From: Adineta vaga
Taxonomy: Eukaryota; Rotifera
Direction of reading: 5' to 3'
Assembly (NCBI GenBank): GCA_021613535.1
Contig: CP075495.1
Location: 15,624,001-15,688,000 of the forward strand
DNA: 64,000 bases
The notes below the pieces were generated by a model that was not told the DNA's origin, did no database searches, and worked only from the letters and a program-made list of their open reading frames with translations. Shown piece by piece: positions 11,813-21,740 of the stretch. A program made the position numbers and the translations under genes. Numbering within the stretch: position 1 is the stretch's first letter; each line of letters begins with the position of its first letter.

Positions 11813-12000
11813 TGAACAAACTTATTCATATCGTCAAGTATATCGACAAAAACATCTTCTTTTTTCTTTGATCTTCAGACTTTATTCTTATCTATCTGTA
11901 TAAGCGTTTTGTCTCATTGTTTCATTCTTAAGAATTCGAATGATCATATTGTTTGTAATTACTTGTAAGTCTGACAATTCAATTATACATAAATAAAGAC
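11813..12000. other. 3' flank of the GPCR gene
   Basis: AT-rich sequence containing a likely polyadenylation signal region (AATAAA at about 11991). No other feature was seen. Confidence 0.4.
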
Positions 12001-12129
12001 AACAAAAACAGACATAAGAACGAAAATGATTGTGTAGAAAATCTTGAGGATGTAGATTTGATGAAACCAGATCAAAATGGATATTTTGAATTCTGTTTAG
12101 ATGATTTAAAATCTAGTGTCAAGAAATGA
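12001..12129 (+). pseudogene. Orphan coding-like remnant, 42 codons and stop
   Basis: An open frame ending at TGA 12127-12129 reads as an acidic soluble segment (ENLEDVDLMKPDQNGYFEFC then LDDLKSSVKK). It has no initiator of its own and could be a stranded last exon. Family unknown. Confidence 0.3.
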
Positions 12130-12565
12130 TTGTTAGTTATATTATGATATGAACTGTCGAGAAAAGTTATTTCTTGTTCGAAAGAAATAAAATGCTCTTT
12201 AATAAATAAATAACAATGTCGGTAATACAACTAAAGATACCTGTTTAGATTGACGATGAAATATTTGAAGATTAATCATTAAAATATATTGACTTTCTTT
12301 AGATCTAAATAACAGATTTTATTTATTTATTTATTCTTTTTATTCGAATATTGTTAACGTCAATGATTATTACTTTCTAACACTATCTATTGTACACATC
12401 TTTTCTTTTCCTTCATTCCCTCTCAAATGTGTCTCTCTATACTCCTTGTTTACAAGAGACTACGATACGCTTGATTTATCATAGGGATATTTCTCGAAAA
12501 ACATATTGAAGGTTCGAATATTCTTTATTAAAATAAATAAAAATGAATTATTTTGTTATTATTTA
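12130..12565. other. Intergenic, no feature recognised
   Basis: AT-rich spacer between the remnant and the convergent 3' end of the minus-strand membrane-protein gene. Nothing supported. Confidence 0.4.
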
Positions 12566-13280
12566 TTATTTGAAATCATGTTTTTTCTTTGAATTTTTAA
12601 ATGTTTCAATTTCTTCATATGTAACTAAATTAGTAAGTCCAAATTTATTTAAATAATCCAAAAGAGTATGATGTGCAGCACCAGCTCGACTTGAATATCC
12701 CGAAGATTCACTAGTCGAATTACGACAAAATATTCTTCCATCCCATAACCAACTTAATTCAGTTAATTCACCTTTAACTTGAACTGTACAAGTATCATTA
12801 TTATGTAATGTTATTTGATTAAAATCATTCCATTTGCTTAATTTTTGGTATTGATTAGCAACGATATCAAGAATGCCCATCCATTTAGCGTCTCCAGTCT
12901 TTAATTCGTCCGATAATTCATGTGCTAATGAAGCTATATTAAATGAACCTTAATGAAAAAGAATATAGAAATATTATTTGATAAGTTGAAGACATTTTTC
13001 TAAACAAATTCTTACTTAAATTTTTAGATTTATCAATGAGAATCGATGCAATTGGTGCGATTGTTGATAAAGATTGAGATGATTGTTTTTTCGTACTTAT
13101 TTTTATTGCTATAATAGTTAATAAACCAATTAATAAAATAAAAAATATTGAAATAATGATAATTATAATTATATTAGTTCGACGTGAATATCGTCCAAAA
13201 TATACACGATCATCTCTATGATTTATCGAATTCTGTGAATATTGTGTTAAAGGTTCATCTAAATTAACGTCGTCTGTCAT
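12566..13280 (-). CDS. Type II single-pass membrane protein, paralogue of 15850-16565
   Basis: Exons 13280-13016 and 12948-12566 are separated by a 67-nt intron (12949-13015) and give about 215 aa. A short charged cytoplasmic N-terminus (MTDDVNLDEP) precedes one long transmembrane helix at about residues 36-60 (IIIIIIISIFFILLIGLL). The extracellular domain has N-glycosylation sites, a Cys pair (DTCTVQ and IFCRNST) and the ending LTNLVTYEEIETFKN. The second membrane protein at 15850-16565 shares N-x-x-TL-x-N-x-TC, the F/I-x-C motif, a GYS/GYG turn and the L-x-TYEEI/TYEQI ending. The two are paralogues on either side of the ART-TPR gene. The function is unknown; no catalytic motif was seen. Confidence 0.75.
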
Positions 13281-13409
13281 TTATCTTAATACGTATTCTT
13301 TTTTGTATGTTGGAAATTTCCGTTTGTATTAATATATGTAAATAAAGGTAATATGATTTATTTTTCTCATACGTAATTAACTTACCTAATAGAAAGACAA
13401 AATTTCGAA
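13281..13409. promoter_or_regulatory. Short divergent promoter region
   Basis: Only 129 bp separate the starts of the minus-strand membrane protein and the plus-strand ART-TPR gene, so promoter elements of both must lie here or overlap the genes. It is AT-rich with TATA-like stretches (for example TATATGTAAATAAAG near 13332). The regulatory role is inferred from position only. Confidence 0.4.
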
Positions 13410-15719
13410 ATGCAATTTGATCGTGTGAAAAGAATCTTTCTCGTATCTGATTCGGACATTAGAAGAAGTGAAGAAAATACAAATGAACATACAAATAATT
13501 CATCTATCAATAATAAATGTCTCCAAGGATTGATTCTAATTTGGATTGATGAACATGCAAAAAATTATTCACTTAATTCATTACGAACAAAAGCAATTCT
13601 TAAAGAAATAAGTGATAATAATTGTTTATTTATTAATGATATTAATGATTTATCAACAATTATTCAAAAACAAAAAGAAGAAAACAAAGAAATATTAATT
13701 ATTATGGGAGAATCATATGCAAAGAATCATTTAAAAAACGAAATAATAACAGAAAAAATAATTATATTTTCTCCAAATTATCAAGACAAAGATGATTTGA
13801 AAAAATTGAATTCTAATATTTTAAATATTTGTACAAATTTTGAAGAATTACAAAATATTTTAGAAAATAATTGTGAATCATTATCATTTGGTTTATTTAC
13901 TAATCAAACAATGGAATCTTTTAGACCATTAACACCATTAAAAGGTGCTGATAATTGTAATTCATATTATGATTATATGTTATTTATTGAAATCTTAAAA
14001 GATATGCCACAAACAAAAGAATCCAAAGATATTATGTTAAATAAAGCAAAAGATTATTATGAAAAAATCGAAAAAAATTCTAAGTATCCAACAAAGATCG
14101 AAAAATTTCGAAATAAATACATATCAAATGATGCTATTCGTTGGTATCAAAAAGATTCATTTGTTTATCGTATAATTAATCGAGCATTTCGAACAAATAA
14201 TGTTCAAATATGGTATTTATTTCGTTATTATATCAATGATTTATGTAAACAAATAGAAAATATTCATAAAATTCAAAATATTCAACAATCTCTTAAATTA
14301 TATCGTGGACAAATTATTTCAACAAATGAAATAAAAATTTTACAATTAAATCCGAATTGTAAAATTGCAATGAATGGATTTTTTTCCACATCAAGAAATG
14401 AAAATGGTGCTGAAGCATTCATTGCGGGAGGAATGAATACAAATAATTATAAAATTGTTTTATTTCAAATTTTTGTTAATACATCTCAACTTAAAAATAT
14501 TAGTTTTGTTGATGTGCCTTTAATAACTAAAAAATTTGAAGATGAAGAAGAAATTTTATTTAATATTGGAACAGTTTTCAAAATTATTAAAATTACTGAA
14601 GGTTTAGAAAATAATCCTTGGCAAATTGAAATGGAAGCAACAGATGAAGGATTAGATGAAATGAAGAAAAACATAAATTTAGCAAAAGATAAATTTTCAT
14701 ATGGAAATATAAATTTATCATTTGGTCAATTATTAATTGAAATGAATCAATATATTAAAGGTGAATCATATTATCAAATGCTTTTAGATATTTTACCTAA
14801 ATTTCATAAAGATCGATCATCTGTTCATGATCAACTTGGAATTTTATATATGCGTTTAACTGATTGGAAAGAAGCATTTAAACATTTTCAAATTGCATAT
14901 GAAATAAAAAAGAAAAAATTTCATTTAAATCGTCAAGAATTATCAATAACACGTAATAATATTGGAAATTATTATCTTAAAATAGGAAATTATGATCAAG
15001 CACTTCGATATTATATAAAAGCATTACGTTATTCACCAAATGAAATAAATAAAATCGTTACACAATTAAATATTTGTTCAATTTATATTTTAAATAAAAA
15101 TTCTCATAAAGCTTATCTTTTAATTATTGAAATAGAAAATATTCTTAGAAAAAATTATTCATCATCTTATATTGAATTAATTAAATGTTATCTTTTACTT
15201 GGAAATATTTATTTTGATCAAGAAAAATATTTTATTTCAAAAGGATATTATGATCAAGCATTGAATATATCTCAAAAATATTTAAATATTAATCATAAAT
15301 GTCGAATTAATTCTTTATTTATTTATATTGATTTTTATAAAAAACAAAATTTAAATAAAGAAGCAATAGAATTTTGTCAAAAGAATTTTAATGATTATAA
15401 ACAACATTTATTATCAAATCATATAATAAATGCTTATTTTTTAATGAAATTTGCAGAATTATATAATGATAAAGATGATTATAAAGAAAAAGAAAGTGTT
15501 TTAAAAGAAGCATTAGTTATTTTAGAAGAAAATTTTCATTTAGAATATGAAACAACAGCAAAATGTTTAATAAGTTTAGCGAAATTTTATTTAAATAATA
15601 ATGAAAAATTAAAAGCATTAGAATATTATAAACGAACAATTGAAATCTATGAAAAAATTTATCCAGAAAATCATCAAATTATTCAACAAACAAATCAATA
15701 TTTTAATCATATCATTTAA
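13410..15719 (+). CDS. ADP-ribosyltransferase with C-terminal TPR array
   Basis: Intronless, 769 aa. The N-terminal 160 residues resemble a small signalling-type alpha/beta domain (LILIWIDEHA, ILIIMGESY, IIIFSP). The ART domain spans about residues 230-400 with R299 in LYRGQ, FFSTS at 324-328 and the E-E-E stretch at 379-381, so the R-S-E triad is complete. It would transfer ADP-ribose from NAD, possibly to arginine; the target is unknown. From about residue 440 to the end there are about eight tetratricopeptide repeats (for example AFKHFQIAYEI and YDQALRYYIKAL), a protein-binding scaffold. There is no signal peptide, so it is probably intracellular. A divergent membrane-protein gene lies 129 bp upstream and a paralogue of that gene lies 130 bp downstream. 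Confidence 0.88.
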   Translation: MQFDRVKRIFLVSDSDIRRSEENTNEHTNNSSINNKCLQGLILIWIDEHAKNYSLNSLRTKAILKEISDNNCLFINDINDLSTIIQKQKEENKEILIIMGESYAKNHLKNEIITEKIIIFSPNYQDKDDLKKLNSNILNICTNFEELQNILENNCESLSFGLFTNQTMESFRPLTPLKGADNCNSYYDYMLFIEILKDMPQTKESKDIMLNKAKDYYEKIEKNSKYPTKIEKFRNKYISNDAIRWYQKDSFVYRIINRAFRTNNVQIWYLFRYYINDLCKQIENIHKIQNIQQSLKLYRGQIISTNEIKILQLNPNCKIAMNGFFSTSRNENGAEAFIAGGMNTNNYKIVLFQIFVNTSQLKNISFVDVPLITKKFEDEEEILFNIGTVFKIIKITEGLENNPWQIEMEATDEGLDEMKKNINLAKDKFSYGNINLSFGQLLIEMNQYIKGESYYQMLLDILPKFHKDRSSVHDQLGILYMRLTDWKEAFKHFQIAYEIKKKKFHLNRQELSITRNNIGNYYLKIGNYDQALRYYIKALRYSPNEINKIVTQLNICSIYILNKNSHKAYLLIIEIENILRKNYSSSYIELIKCYLLLGNIYFDQEKYFISKGYYDQALNISQKYLNINHKCRINSLFIYIDFYKKQNLNKEAIEFCQKNFNDYKQHLLSNHIINAYFLMKFAELYNDKDDYKEKESVLKEALVILEENFHLEYETTAKCLISLAKFYLNNNEKLKALEYYKRTIEIYEKIYPENHQIIQQTNQYFNHII

Positions 15720-15849
15720 TTTTAGAATTTTTCTATTTTTTATATAAAAATAAATAAATCAAATCAAATCAAAGATAAAATCGTTATTCGTCGATATTTT
15801 CTGCTTATGATATGAAAAAAACGTGTCAGGTGATTCATTGTAATAAATC

Positions 15850-16565
15850 ATGATATTATTTGTTTATATCGATCTTATTTTCAAATCTATGTCTGCAGTT
15901 TATACACGAGGAGGTTGGCCTTCTATTCCAGATGATTCTCTGATCATTCTTAATGATTCTTCATCAAATGAACAAACAAATATTTTCTCATTTATTAATA
16001 TTTATAATCAAAATTCTTCAATATATCAATATAAATTCATAATGATCATTATTATTATTATTATTATAATCTTTATAGTTTTATCAATATTTTTTATGAA
16101 ATTCTTTCATATAACAAAACAACCATTGACATCAAATTTAATATTATTCAATATATCTGAGAATTTCAGTATGAAAAGTTTATTTTTAACTTCGATTCAA
16201 AAATAATAAACTTTCTCATGTTATTTACTTTAGAAAGACCATCAGAAGTTAAATTTAAGGTCGATATAAATTCTGACATCAATTCATCAAATCCAATAGA
16301 TTCGGAAATGTTTAATTGGATGAATTATAAAAATATAACTTTATTCAATGAAACATGTGCATCATATGTTAAACTTTTTGCATCTGGACCAATGACAAAA
16401 TGGAAAAGTAGTTTTGAATGTCATGAAGATGGTCCAACTGGTTATGGAAAACATGTAGATAATCAACAATTAGCTGTTATTATTGCTATTGAAGATTATT
16501 TAAAGAAAACAAATCAATCTACTTTACTAACATATGAACAAATACAACAATTAACAATAATTTAA
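15850..16565 (+). CDS. Type II single-pass membrane protein, paralogue of 12566-13280
   Basis: Exons 15850-16168 and 16234-16565 are joined across a 65-nt intron (16169-16233). The better start is probably the Met at 15889 (MSAVYTRGGWPS), giving a short cytoplasmic N-terminus like its paralogue. One transmembrane helix (IIIIIIIIIFIVLSIFFM) follows. The extracellular part carries NETCASYV, SSFECHEDGP and a terminal LLTYEQIQQL, matching the paralogue motif by motif. It lies 130 bp after the ART-TPR stop in the same direction. Function unknown. Confidence 0.72.
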
Positions 16566-17321
16566 TCGAATTATTCTTGGTAGTTTTTAAAATATTCTTT
16601 TAAATGTTAACTTGCTCCATCTTCAATTACATTATAACGAAGTTTTTGTACAATAATACTCTTTAAAAAAAAAGAAGAATACGATTACTTCAACTTTAAT
16701 TCAATTTATTGTTTTATGCTTCAAGGTATTAGTCAAATCTTTTATTTCATGAAATATTCAACGTCAAAGTTAGAAGAAAGAATAGAAAGGTATAATATAT
16801 AATTCGAATATAAATTACCGTATTATGTCGTAATAAATCAGATAGATATTCTAAACCTTTTTATCATCGATTTGATTATCTCTAAGAATTATTGTTGTGA
16901 GTGGATGTGAAAATAGAAACAAATTCATATTCGAATAAATCCATGAAAAATTCTATTATTATTGAGATTCAATTTCGTGAGTGTCCATACGGGTGTGTGT
17001 GGGGGGGGGGGGTACGGATGAAAGTGAAGAAGATATACCTACACCCTCAAGGTGGATATATTCATGTCTTTTTTGTTTCTTCTTTCTTTCCTACCGGTTT
17101 ACGGTTTTATTCTAATAATATCACACATGTTATTAGTAGAACGAACAAAAGAGTGAATAACTTCTTTTTTATCATTATGAAATAAAAATTATATCTCTAA
17201 AGAACAACATAATAATAAAAAATCTTTTTCTTGAATAGTTTAATTTATTGTAGTTTTCCTGTGCATTTAAAAATAACTATAATAGGATAAATAAAATGTT
17301 AGTATTAATTATCGAATAGAT
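16566..17321. other. Intergenic with poly-G hairpin
   Basis: Contains a TGTGGG-like hairpin relic at 16978-17055: GGGTGTGTGTG followed by a run of twelve G (17001-17012), then CCTACACCCTCAAGG at 17038-17052. No supported gene; the open frame over it is created by the repeat. Confidence 0.5.
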
Positions 17322-17927
17322 TCAAACTAATCGTAAGAGATTTCTATCTGATAATTCTCTTCCAATATAACCCATAACAACATTTGAAATATCCCGTTTT
17401 TGTATAATAGCTGCTGCACCTGCACCCGCACCACCAACAACTGCACCACCAGCAGCTCCTACTGCTAATGCTGCTGCAACTCCAACATTAACACCCGGAA
17501 CTAATAGAGCTGCTCCAGCAACTGCTCCTCCGGCGACAACTCCAATCCCCATAGCAGCACCAATTCTTCCCCAGTTAACTTGTCTAGTTTGTATTGCAGA
17601 ACAATAAACAATATCGTATTTACCATTTACTTTTCTGAATGTTAAAAATACTTTTTTGAATCCAGTTTCACTCGGTACATTATGATCTGAATATCGTGCA
17701 CCTTTATCACCAACTAATCCTGATCGTTTTAAAAGATTTTTCAAATCATTATCCGTAACTCGGCTCATGAGTGTTTGAAGATCATTATCATCAATACCTT
17801 GATATGTTGCAAAATCAAAAACAAATGATTCTTGTATCATGGAAAATACACCTGCTGTGCTTTTGACTTGATCAGTATATTTTGTTACTTCTTCACGTTG
17901 AATATCATGAATAGGAGCGACCGACAT
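17322..17927 (-). CDS. Glycine-zipper membrane-type protein A (201 aa)
   Basis: Intronless, 201 aa. The soluble N-terminal half has a DFATYQGIDDNDLQTLM segment and the motif SAIQTRQVNWGRI. A long Gly/Ala hydrophobic stretch (about residues 122-172) with repeated small-xxx-small spacing follows. It ends in VVMGYIGRELSDRNLLRLV. Its divergent neighbour at 18298 shares the layout: SAIQTK...W.KI, the Gly/Ala stretch, then YI..EL....LL.L. Glycine zippers insert into or assemble in membranes in several families, but no specific function can be assigned. It is not recognised as any known eukaryotic family. Confidence 0.7.
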   Translation of the reverse strand: MSVAPIHDIQREEVTKYTDQVKSTAGVFSMIQESFVFDFATYQGIDDNDLQTLMSRVTDNDLKNLLKRSGLVGDKGARYSDHNVPSETGFKKVFLTFRKVNGKYDIVYCSAIQTRQVNWGRIGAAMGIGVVAGGAVAGAALLVPGVNVGVAAALAVGAAGGAVVGGAGAGAAAIIQKRDISNVVMGYIGRELSDRNLLRLV

Positions 17928-18297
17928 TATAAATTCTATGAAAAAAATCTACGATTTGTAAGAATAACTGTGTCTACTATGGTAAAGATAATGGATTTCA
18001 AATAAAGTCAATTTTATTAATATATATATATACAAAGTTAAGATTTCATAACTAAAAAATGTCTTGTTTTTTTCCTTGGATTATGTTTTTTTCACTTATT
18101 TTATGCAGCGAATATTTTCATTACTCAAATCAAATATTGTGTTCTTATCAAATTTCTTCGTTGGTTTTTTCCTTCCTTCTGAGCTATATCATTGCAATTT
18201 ATATGTCGATATAAAAGATAATGTACTTTTTGTATATTTACAGCGAGAATAACGATAAATTTCTTCTCTTATTTTGTGATTTTAAATCGTTTGTACA
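17928..18297. promoter_or_regulatory. Head-to-head intergenic region of the glycine-zipper pair
   Basis: 370 bp separate the two divergent paralogues. It contains a (TA)n run near 18019-18031 and no supported gene. Shared bidirectional control is inferred from position only. Confidence 0.35.
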
Positions 18298-18984
18298 ATG
18301 TCCATCCAATCTATGAATGGTAATGCAAGAATATTTAATCCACTTGAAGCATCAAAATATTTAGAAAAATTAGAAAGTGATAAGAAATTAGGAACATTAA
18401 TTCGTTATAATCATAAGTTCGATTGGAGTAAAAATGAAGGTTTAGAAGAAAATGAAGTTAAAATCATGGCTAATAGATGTCAAAGTAAGGAATTAAAAGG
18501 ACTCTACGAATCAGCATTAAAAACATTAACAAATAATGATCAATCAACATTACTTGTAAATGATGGTAATAACAATGATATGTCTCAATCAAATAGATTA
18601 AGAAAATCTTATGTTTTATATGCTGAAAGAAAAAATGATAAATTTAATATCGTCGCTGCAAGTGCAATTCAAACAAAAGAATTTGATTGGGAAAAAATCA
18701 AAACAATGGGTTTAACTTCTTTACTAGGATTTACAGCAATCGGTACTGGAATAGGTGCTGCAATTGGATCATTTGCTGGACCGGCAGGAACTTTGGCTGG
18801 AAGTGTTGTTGGTGGAAGTATCGGTGGTGCGGTAAGTGCTTCTGGAATGGTTGGTAAAGTGTATAGCGATTATCAACAACAAATGCCAGAAGCTGTTTAT
18901 GCGTATATATTTCAAGAATTACAAGAAAAACATTTATTACAAATTAATGATAATAAATTTGCTTTTGAACATAATCAAAATTAG
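18298..18984 (+). CDS. Glycine-zipper membrane-type protein B (228 aa)
   Basis: Intronless, 228 aa. It is a divergent paralogue of 17322-17927. The N-terminal region (FDWSKNEGLEENEVKIM) aligns with DFATYQGIDDNDLQTLM of protein A. SAIQTKEFDWEKI precedes a Gly-rich hydrophobic stretch (about residues 142-185, GTGIGAAIGSFAGPAGTLAG). The C-terminus AVYAYIFQELQEKHLLQI matches protein A. No signal peptide. The pair probably arose by inverted duplication. Function unknown. Confidence 0.7.
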   Translation: MSIQSMNGNARIFNPLEASKYLEKLESDKKLGTLIRYNHKFDWSKNEGLEENEVKIMANRCQSKELKGLYESALKTLTNNDQSTLLVNDGNNNDMSQSNRLRKSYVLYAERKNDKFNIVAASAIQTKEFDWEKIKTMGLTSLLGFTAIGTGIGAAIGSFAGPAGTLAGSVVGGSIGGAVSASGMVGKVYSDYQQQMPEAVYAYIFQELQEKHLLQINDNKFAFEHNQN

Positions 18985-19214
18985 AGGATTAATTGAATTA
19001 TATCATTTCTATTTTCACTTTTATGTTAATGATTTTTAAAATAAACGAGATGTATTGATCTTTTGTTACGTAAGAAAGCTCGTACAAAAAAATTAGTTAT
19101 TATAATTTATAATCTAAATTGGCAAAACAGATTGTTTTCAGGATAGAAGACTGTTTTTTAATACATGTTCAAAAATTATTAATTAAATTTATTTTAGATG
19201 AAAATCAAAAAATT

Positions 19215-19842
19215 TCAATAAGAAAAATTGAATTTTTTTGATTTTGTCTTTGATACAATATGTTTTAATTGTCGTCGTGCTTTTTCTGATAAACTACAAT
19301 GTTGTAATGAAAGAAATTTTAATGTTTGATTTTGTTCAAGAATTTCTATAAGAATTTGTAATGATTGATCTGTTATAAATTTATTAAATGAAATATATAA
19401 TTTTTCTAATGAAGAATTTGATTGACAAAGAATTTTTGCAAATAATTCAATACTTTGATCAGTAATACCAGTATTATGTAAAGTAAGAAATGTTATTGTT
19501 TGATTTATTTGAAATAAACGATATGAATGTTCAATACCTTTATCACCAATATTGAAATTTCCTGAAAGACCAAGATATTTTAATTGATTTGTTTCTTTAA
19601 TTAATTGATTAACAAGTAATTCAATTCCAATTGATGTTAAATAATTATCACGTAAAATAAGACGAATACATTTCTTTTTTTCATTATGAAATATTTGTTG
19701 ATTAATTAATTTTATATTATTATCAATTATTTCTAATGAAGATAAATTTAAAGTTTCATTAAGATTATCTTGTTCATATTCAATAAGTTTTTCTTCTAAT
19801 TTAAAATTTCTTTTCATTTCAACAACAATTGTTAAATCTTGA
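19215..19842 (-). pseudogene. LRR protein, 3' part only
   Basis: Encodes ribonuclease-inhibitor-type leucine-rich repeats of about 28 aa (for example LKYLGLSGNFNIGDKGIEH and LKFLSLQHCSLSEKARRQL). The frame opens inside a TGTGGG-like hairpin (19840-19897), so the apparent Met and the first 15 or so residues come from repeat DNA. About 108 bp at 19732-19840 are nearly identical (2 differences noted) to 29416-29524, which carries the 5' part of the same gene. This copy thus lacks its normal start and first exon. Expression is doubtful. Confidence 0.75.
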
Positions 19843-19897
19843 GGATGTGGGTGGGTGGGTGTGGATGAGGAGAAGATACCCACACCCACACCCTACT
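19840..19897. repeat. TGTGGG-like hairpin at an LRR gene breakpoint
   Basis: GAGGATGTGGGTGGGTGGGT (19841-19860) faces CCCACACCCACACCCT (19879-19894). The LRR gene homology stops exactly where the hairpin begins, so the element marks the breakpoint. Confidence 0.65.
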
Positions 19898-20192
19898 GAC
19901 ACAATTTTGTACGAGCTTAAATTTAATATAAACTACTTCGTGAAGTCATTTGTTCTTAAGATCGAATCAAAGAAATGCAACGTTTTTACACTATCCTATA
20001 GAAAAAATTTATCTATATTTTTAATTGATTAATTCATTAACAATAAATAGTCGATTATAATTATAGATTTTTTATAGAAATTTTTCAATACAGGTATTAC
20101 AAAGCAAGTTATTTATTTATATCTCTATAGATGTTTCTATTCAGTTCATTTAACACTTGACCAACATATCAATATAATCCAAACTTAAACTA
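19898..20192. other. Intergenic, no feature recognised
   Basis: AT-rich sequence between the hairpin and the small membrane-protein gene. Nothing supported. Confidence 0.4.
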
Positions 20193-20447
20193 ATGTCAGC
20201 CGGTTATCCAATAATTGTTATTTTTTGGTTTGCTTTTATAATTGGTTTGACCATATGTAGTTGGTACTGTCGTTACTATCGATGAAAGCAAGCAGAGGAA
20301 CGATTTCTTCGTCGGGTAGAAATGGCTGCAGCTCAAGGTCAACCACGTATCGTCTATCATATACAACCAATTACTGTACCACTTCTACAAGAGTCAGCAC
20401 CTTCAACTTACCAACAAGTAATTTCTGCTCAACAATATACAGAATAA
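20193..20447 (+). pseudogene. Small single-TM protein with an in-frame TGA at codon 31
   Basis: The frame 20193-20447 has 84 sense-length codons interrupted once, at TGA 20283-20285. Before it lies a transmembrane segment (IIVIFWFAFIIGLTICSW, then YCRYYR). After it the same frame continues with a plausible cytoplasmic tail (KQAEERFLRRVEMAAAQ, ending QQVISAQQYTE and TAA). No GT-AG intron of reasonable length removes the TGA in frame. The likeliest reading is a CGA-to-TGA nonsense change. Readthrough or a selenocysteine codon is possible, but I see no convincing SECIS element. Confidence 0.5.
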
Positions 20448-20608
20448 AATGAATTACTAATTCTCTATTATATAATAACAAATAATGATTATGTATTTCA
20501 ATAAAATCTGAAAATGAACAATTTTTATTCTACATTCTATATAACTTAAAAGTATAGATTATATATTAATAATTATTCAATTAGAAAACGTTTATATTCA
20601 ATGATCGA

Positions 20609-20888
20609 ATGTGGGGTATAGGTGTAGCAGAAACATTTTCTTCAAATAATATACTCGAACGTAAAGATGAATTACTTGTAGCAGTGGTTGATGAAAAGAA
20701 GGAAAGTCAATTAAGTGGTATTATCTTTTCAACCATCAACATTAACAAAAGTAAAACATTGCATGCTAATTCTTGGCGAACCAGAAAACTCAGTCGTTCA
20801 AAAAGCATTTCATGTTGAGGTTAAATATGGAGTTGCTGATTTAGGTTCAGAAGTCAGTCAAAAGAAAGATAGTATTCCTCAACTATAG
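20609..20888 (+). pseudogene. Unrecognised short gene or remnant
   Basis: Coding-like from Met 20609 (MWGIGVAETFSSN, ERKDELLVAVVDEKKESQ). At about 20740-20790 the likely frame changes. Either a 43-nt GTAAAA...CTCAG intron is spliced, or a frameshift leads into a frame reading LILGEPENSVVQKAFHVEV. Both end at TAG 20886-20888 after KKDSIPQL. Family not recognised. Confidence 0.35.
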
Positions 20889-21284
20889 AACTTTATTTCA
20901 AACCACGTGCGCTCAAGGTGAAGCTACATTAGCTAGAAAAAACATTTCTTTTCGTTCTAAATGACAATTTCGTTTCTCCGCGTTAGTTATTCTACCATAG
21001 ATTCTTTGTATTTGAAGAAACCATCAAATCATGCGTAGACGTACGATTATGAGTTGTCTAATACTAATTCAAATTGGAGGGTGAAGGAATGGGCGTGAGT
21101 TTAGCTTCTTCATCCGCACTGACATCGAGAAAAAACGACAACTACTGCCCAAAATAGAAGTTTTGCCAGTTCTGTACGGCAAACAACACGCACATAAATG
21201 ACTCACACACAGGTAACTTAAAATAATAGACGAGAAAAAAAGAGATGAAATGCACTTTCATCACAATCCTTTAAATATCGTAAC
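20889..21284. other. Intergenic, no feature recognised
   Basis: Somewhat less AT-rich than the surroundings, with a degenerate GGAGGGTGAAGGAATGGGCG stretch at 21077. No gene supported. Confidence 0.4.
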
Positions 21285-21740
21285 ATGAACTCACTCACTC
21301 CCGTTCCCGTTAATATTTTACCCGATGCAACACTTTCTGCTCTCCAAAGTCAAAATAAACATTTGGACTATTCGCATGCGACAGAGCTCGAAATAAAAAA
21401 TGATACCAATCAGTCGATTCAAATTGAGGTGTCGCACGTAGACAGTCACGATTGGGACGGCTTATCGCGTCCAGATTTCCTGTTTCAAGATGTGCATATT
21501 GAAGCTGGATCATCGAAAAGAGAACGTCAACAGATCAAAGCCAGAAGGTCAAGAGCAACATATACAATGACGGCATGCCAAGATGGAAAGAAGCAATTTG
21601 CCATAATAATCAATCAATGGGATGCCATGGCTGATGGAGTGCAAGAGAAAGATGTGGATCTTGACAACGGCTATGTGGTACACCTTACTGGTGGCAAACG
21701 AATACTGACTATTTCGATTGCAATCAAAAGACATAGCTAA
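21285..21740 (+). CDS. Orphan 151-aa soluble protein, base composition unlike neighbours
   Basis: Intronless and complete, 151 aa. The first 35 residues are a leader without a clear signal peptide. Then come alternating beta-type stretches: ELEIKNDTNQSIQIEVSHVD, KKQFAIIINQWDAM and RILTISIAI. It looks like a small beta-sandwich, but no family is recognised. Codons are visibly richer in G and C at third positions than in the genes around it (ACC, CCC, GAC, CTC are common), which suggests recent arrival or a different expression history. It is flanked by gene remnants and a hairpin at 21797. Confidence 0.6.
   Translation: MNSLTPVPVNILPDATLSALQSQNKHLDYSHATELEIKNDTNQSIQIEVSHVDSHDWDGLSRPDFLFQDVHIEAGSSKRERQQIKARRSRATYTMTACQDGKKQFAIIINQWDAMADGVQEKDVDLDNGYVVHLTGGKRILTISIAIKRHS

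Noticed and set aside
16901-17185. 94-aa open frame over the poly-G tract
   Set aside because: Coding appearance comes from the low-complexity hairpin; there is no recognisable fold or splice support.
20448-20530. Possible SECIS element after the TGA-containing frame
   Set aside because: ATGA and TGA motifs occur, but they are too close together and lack the supporting stem.
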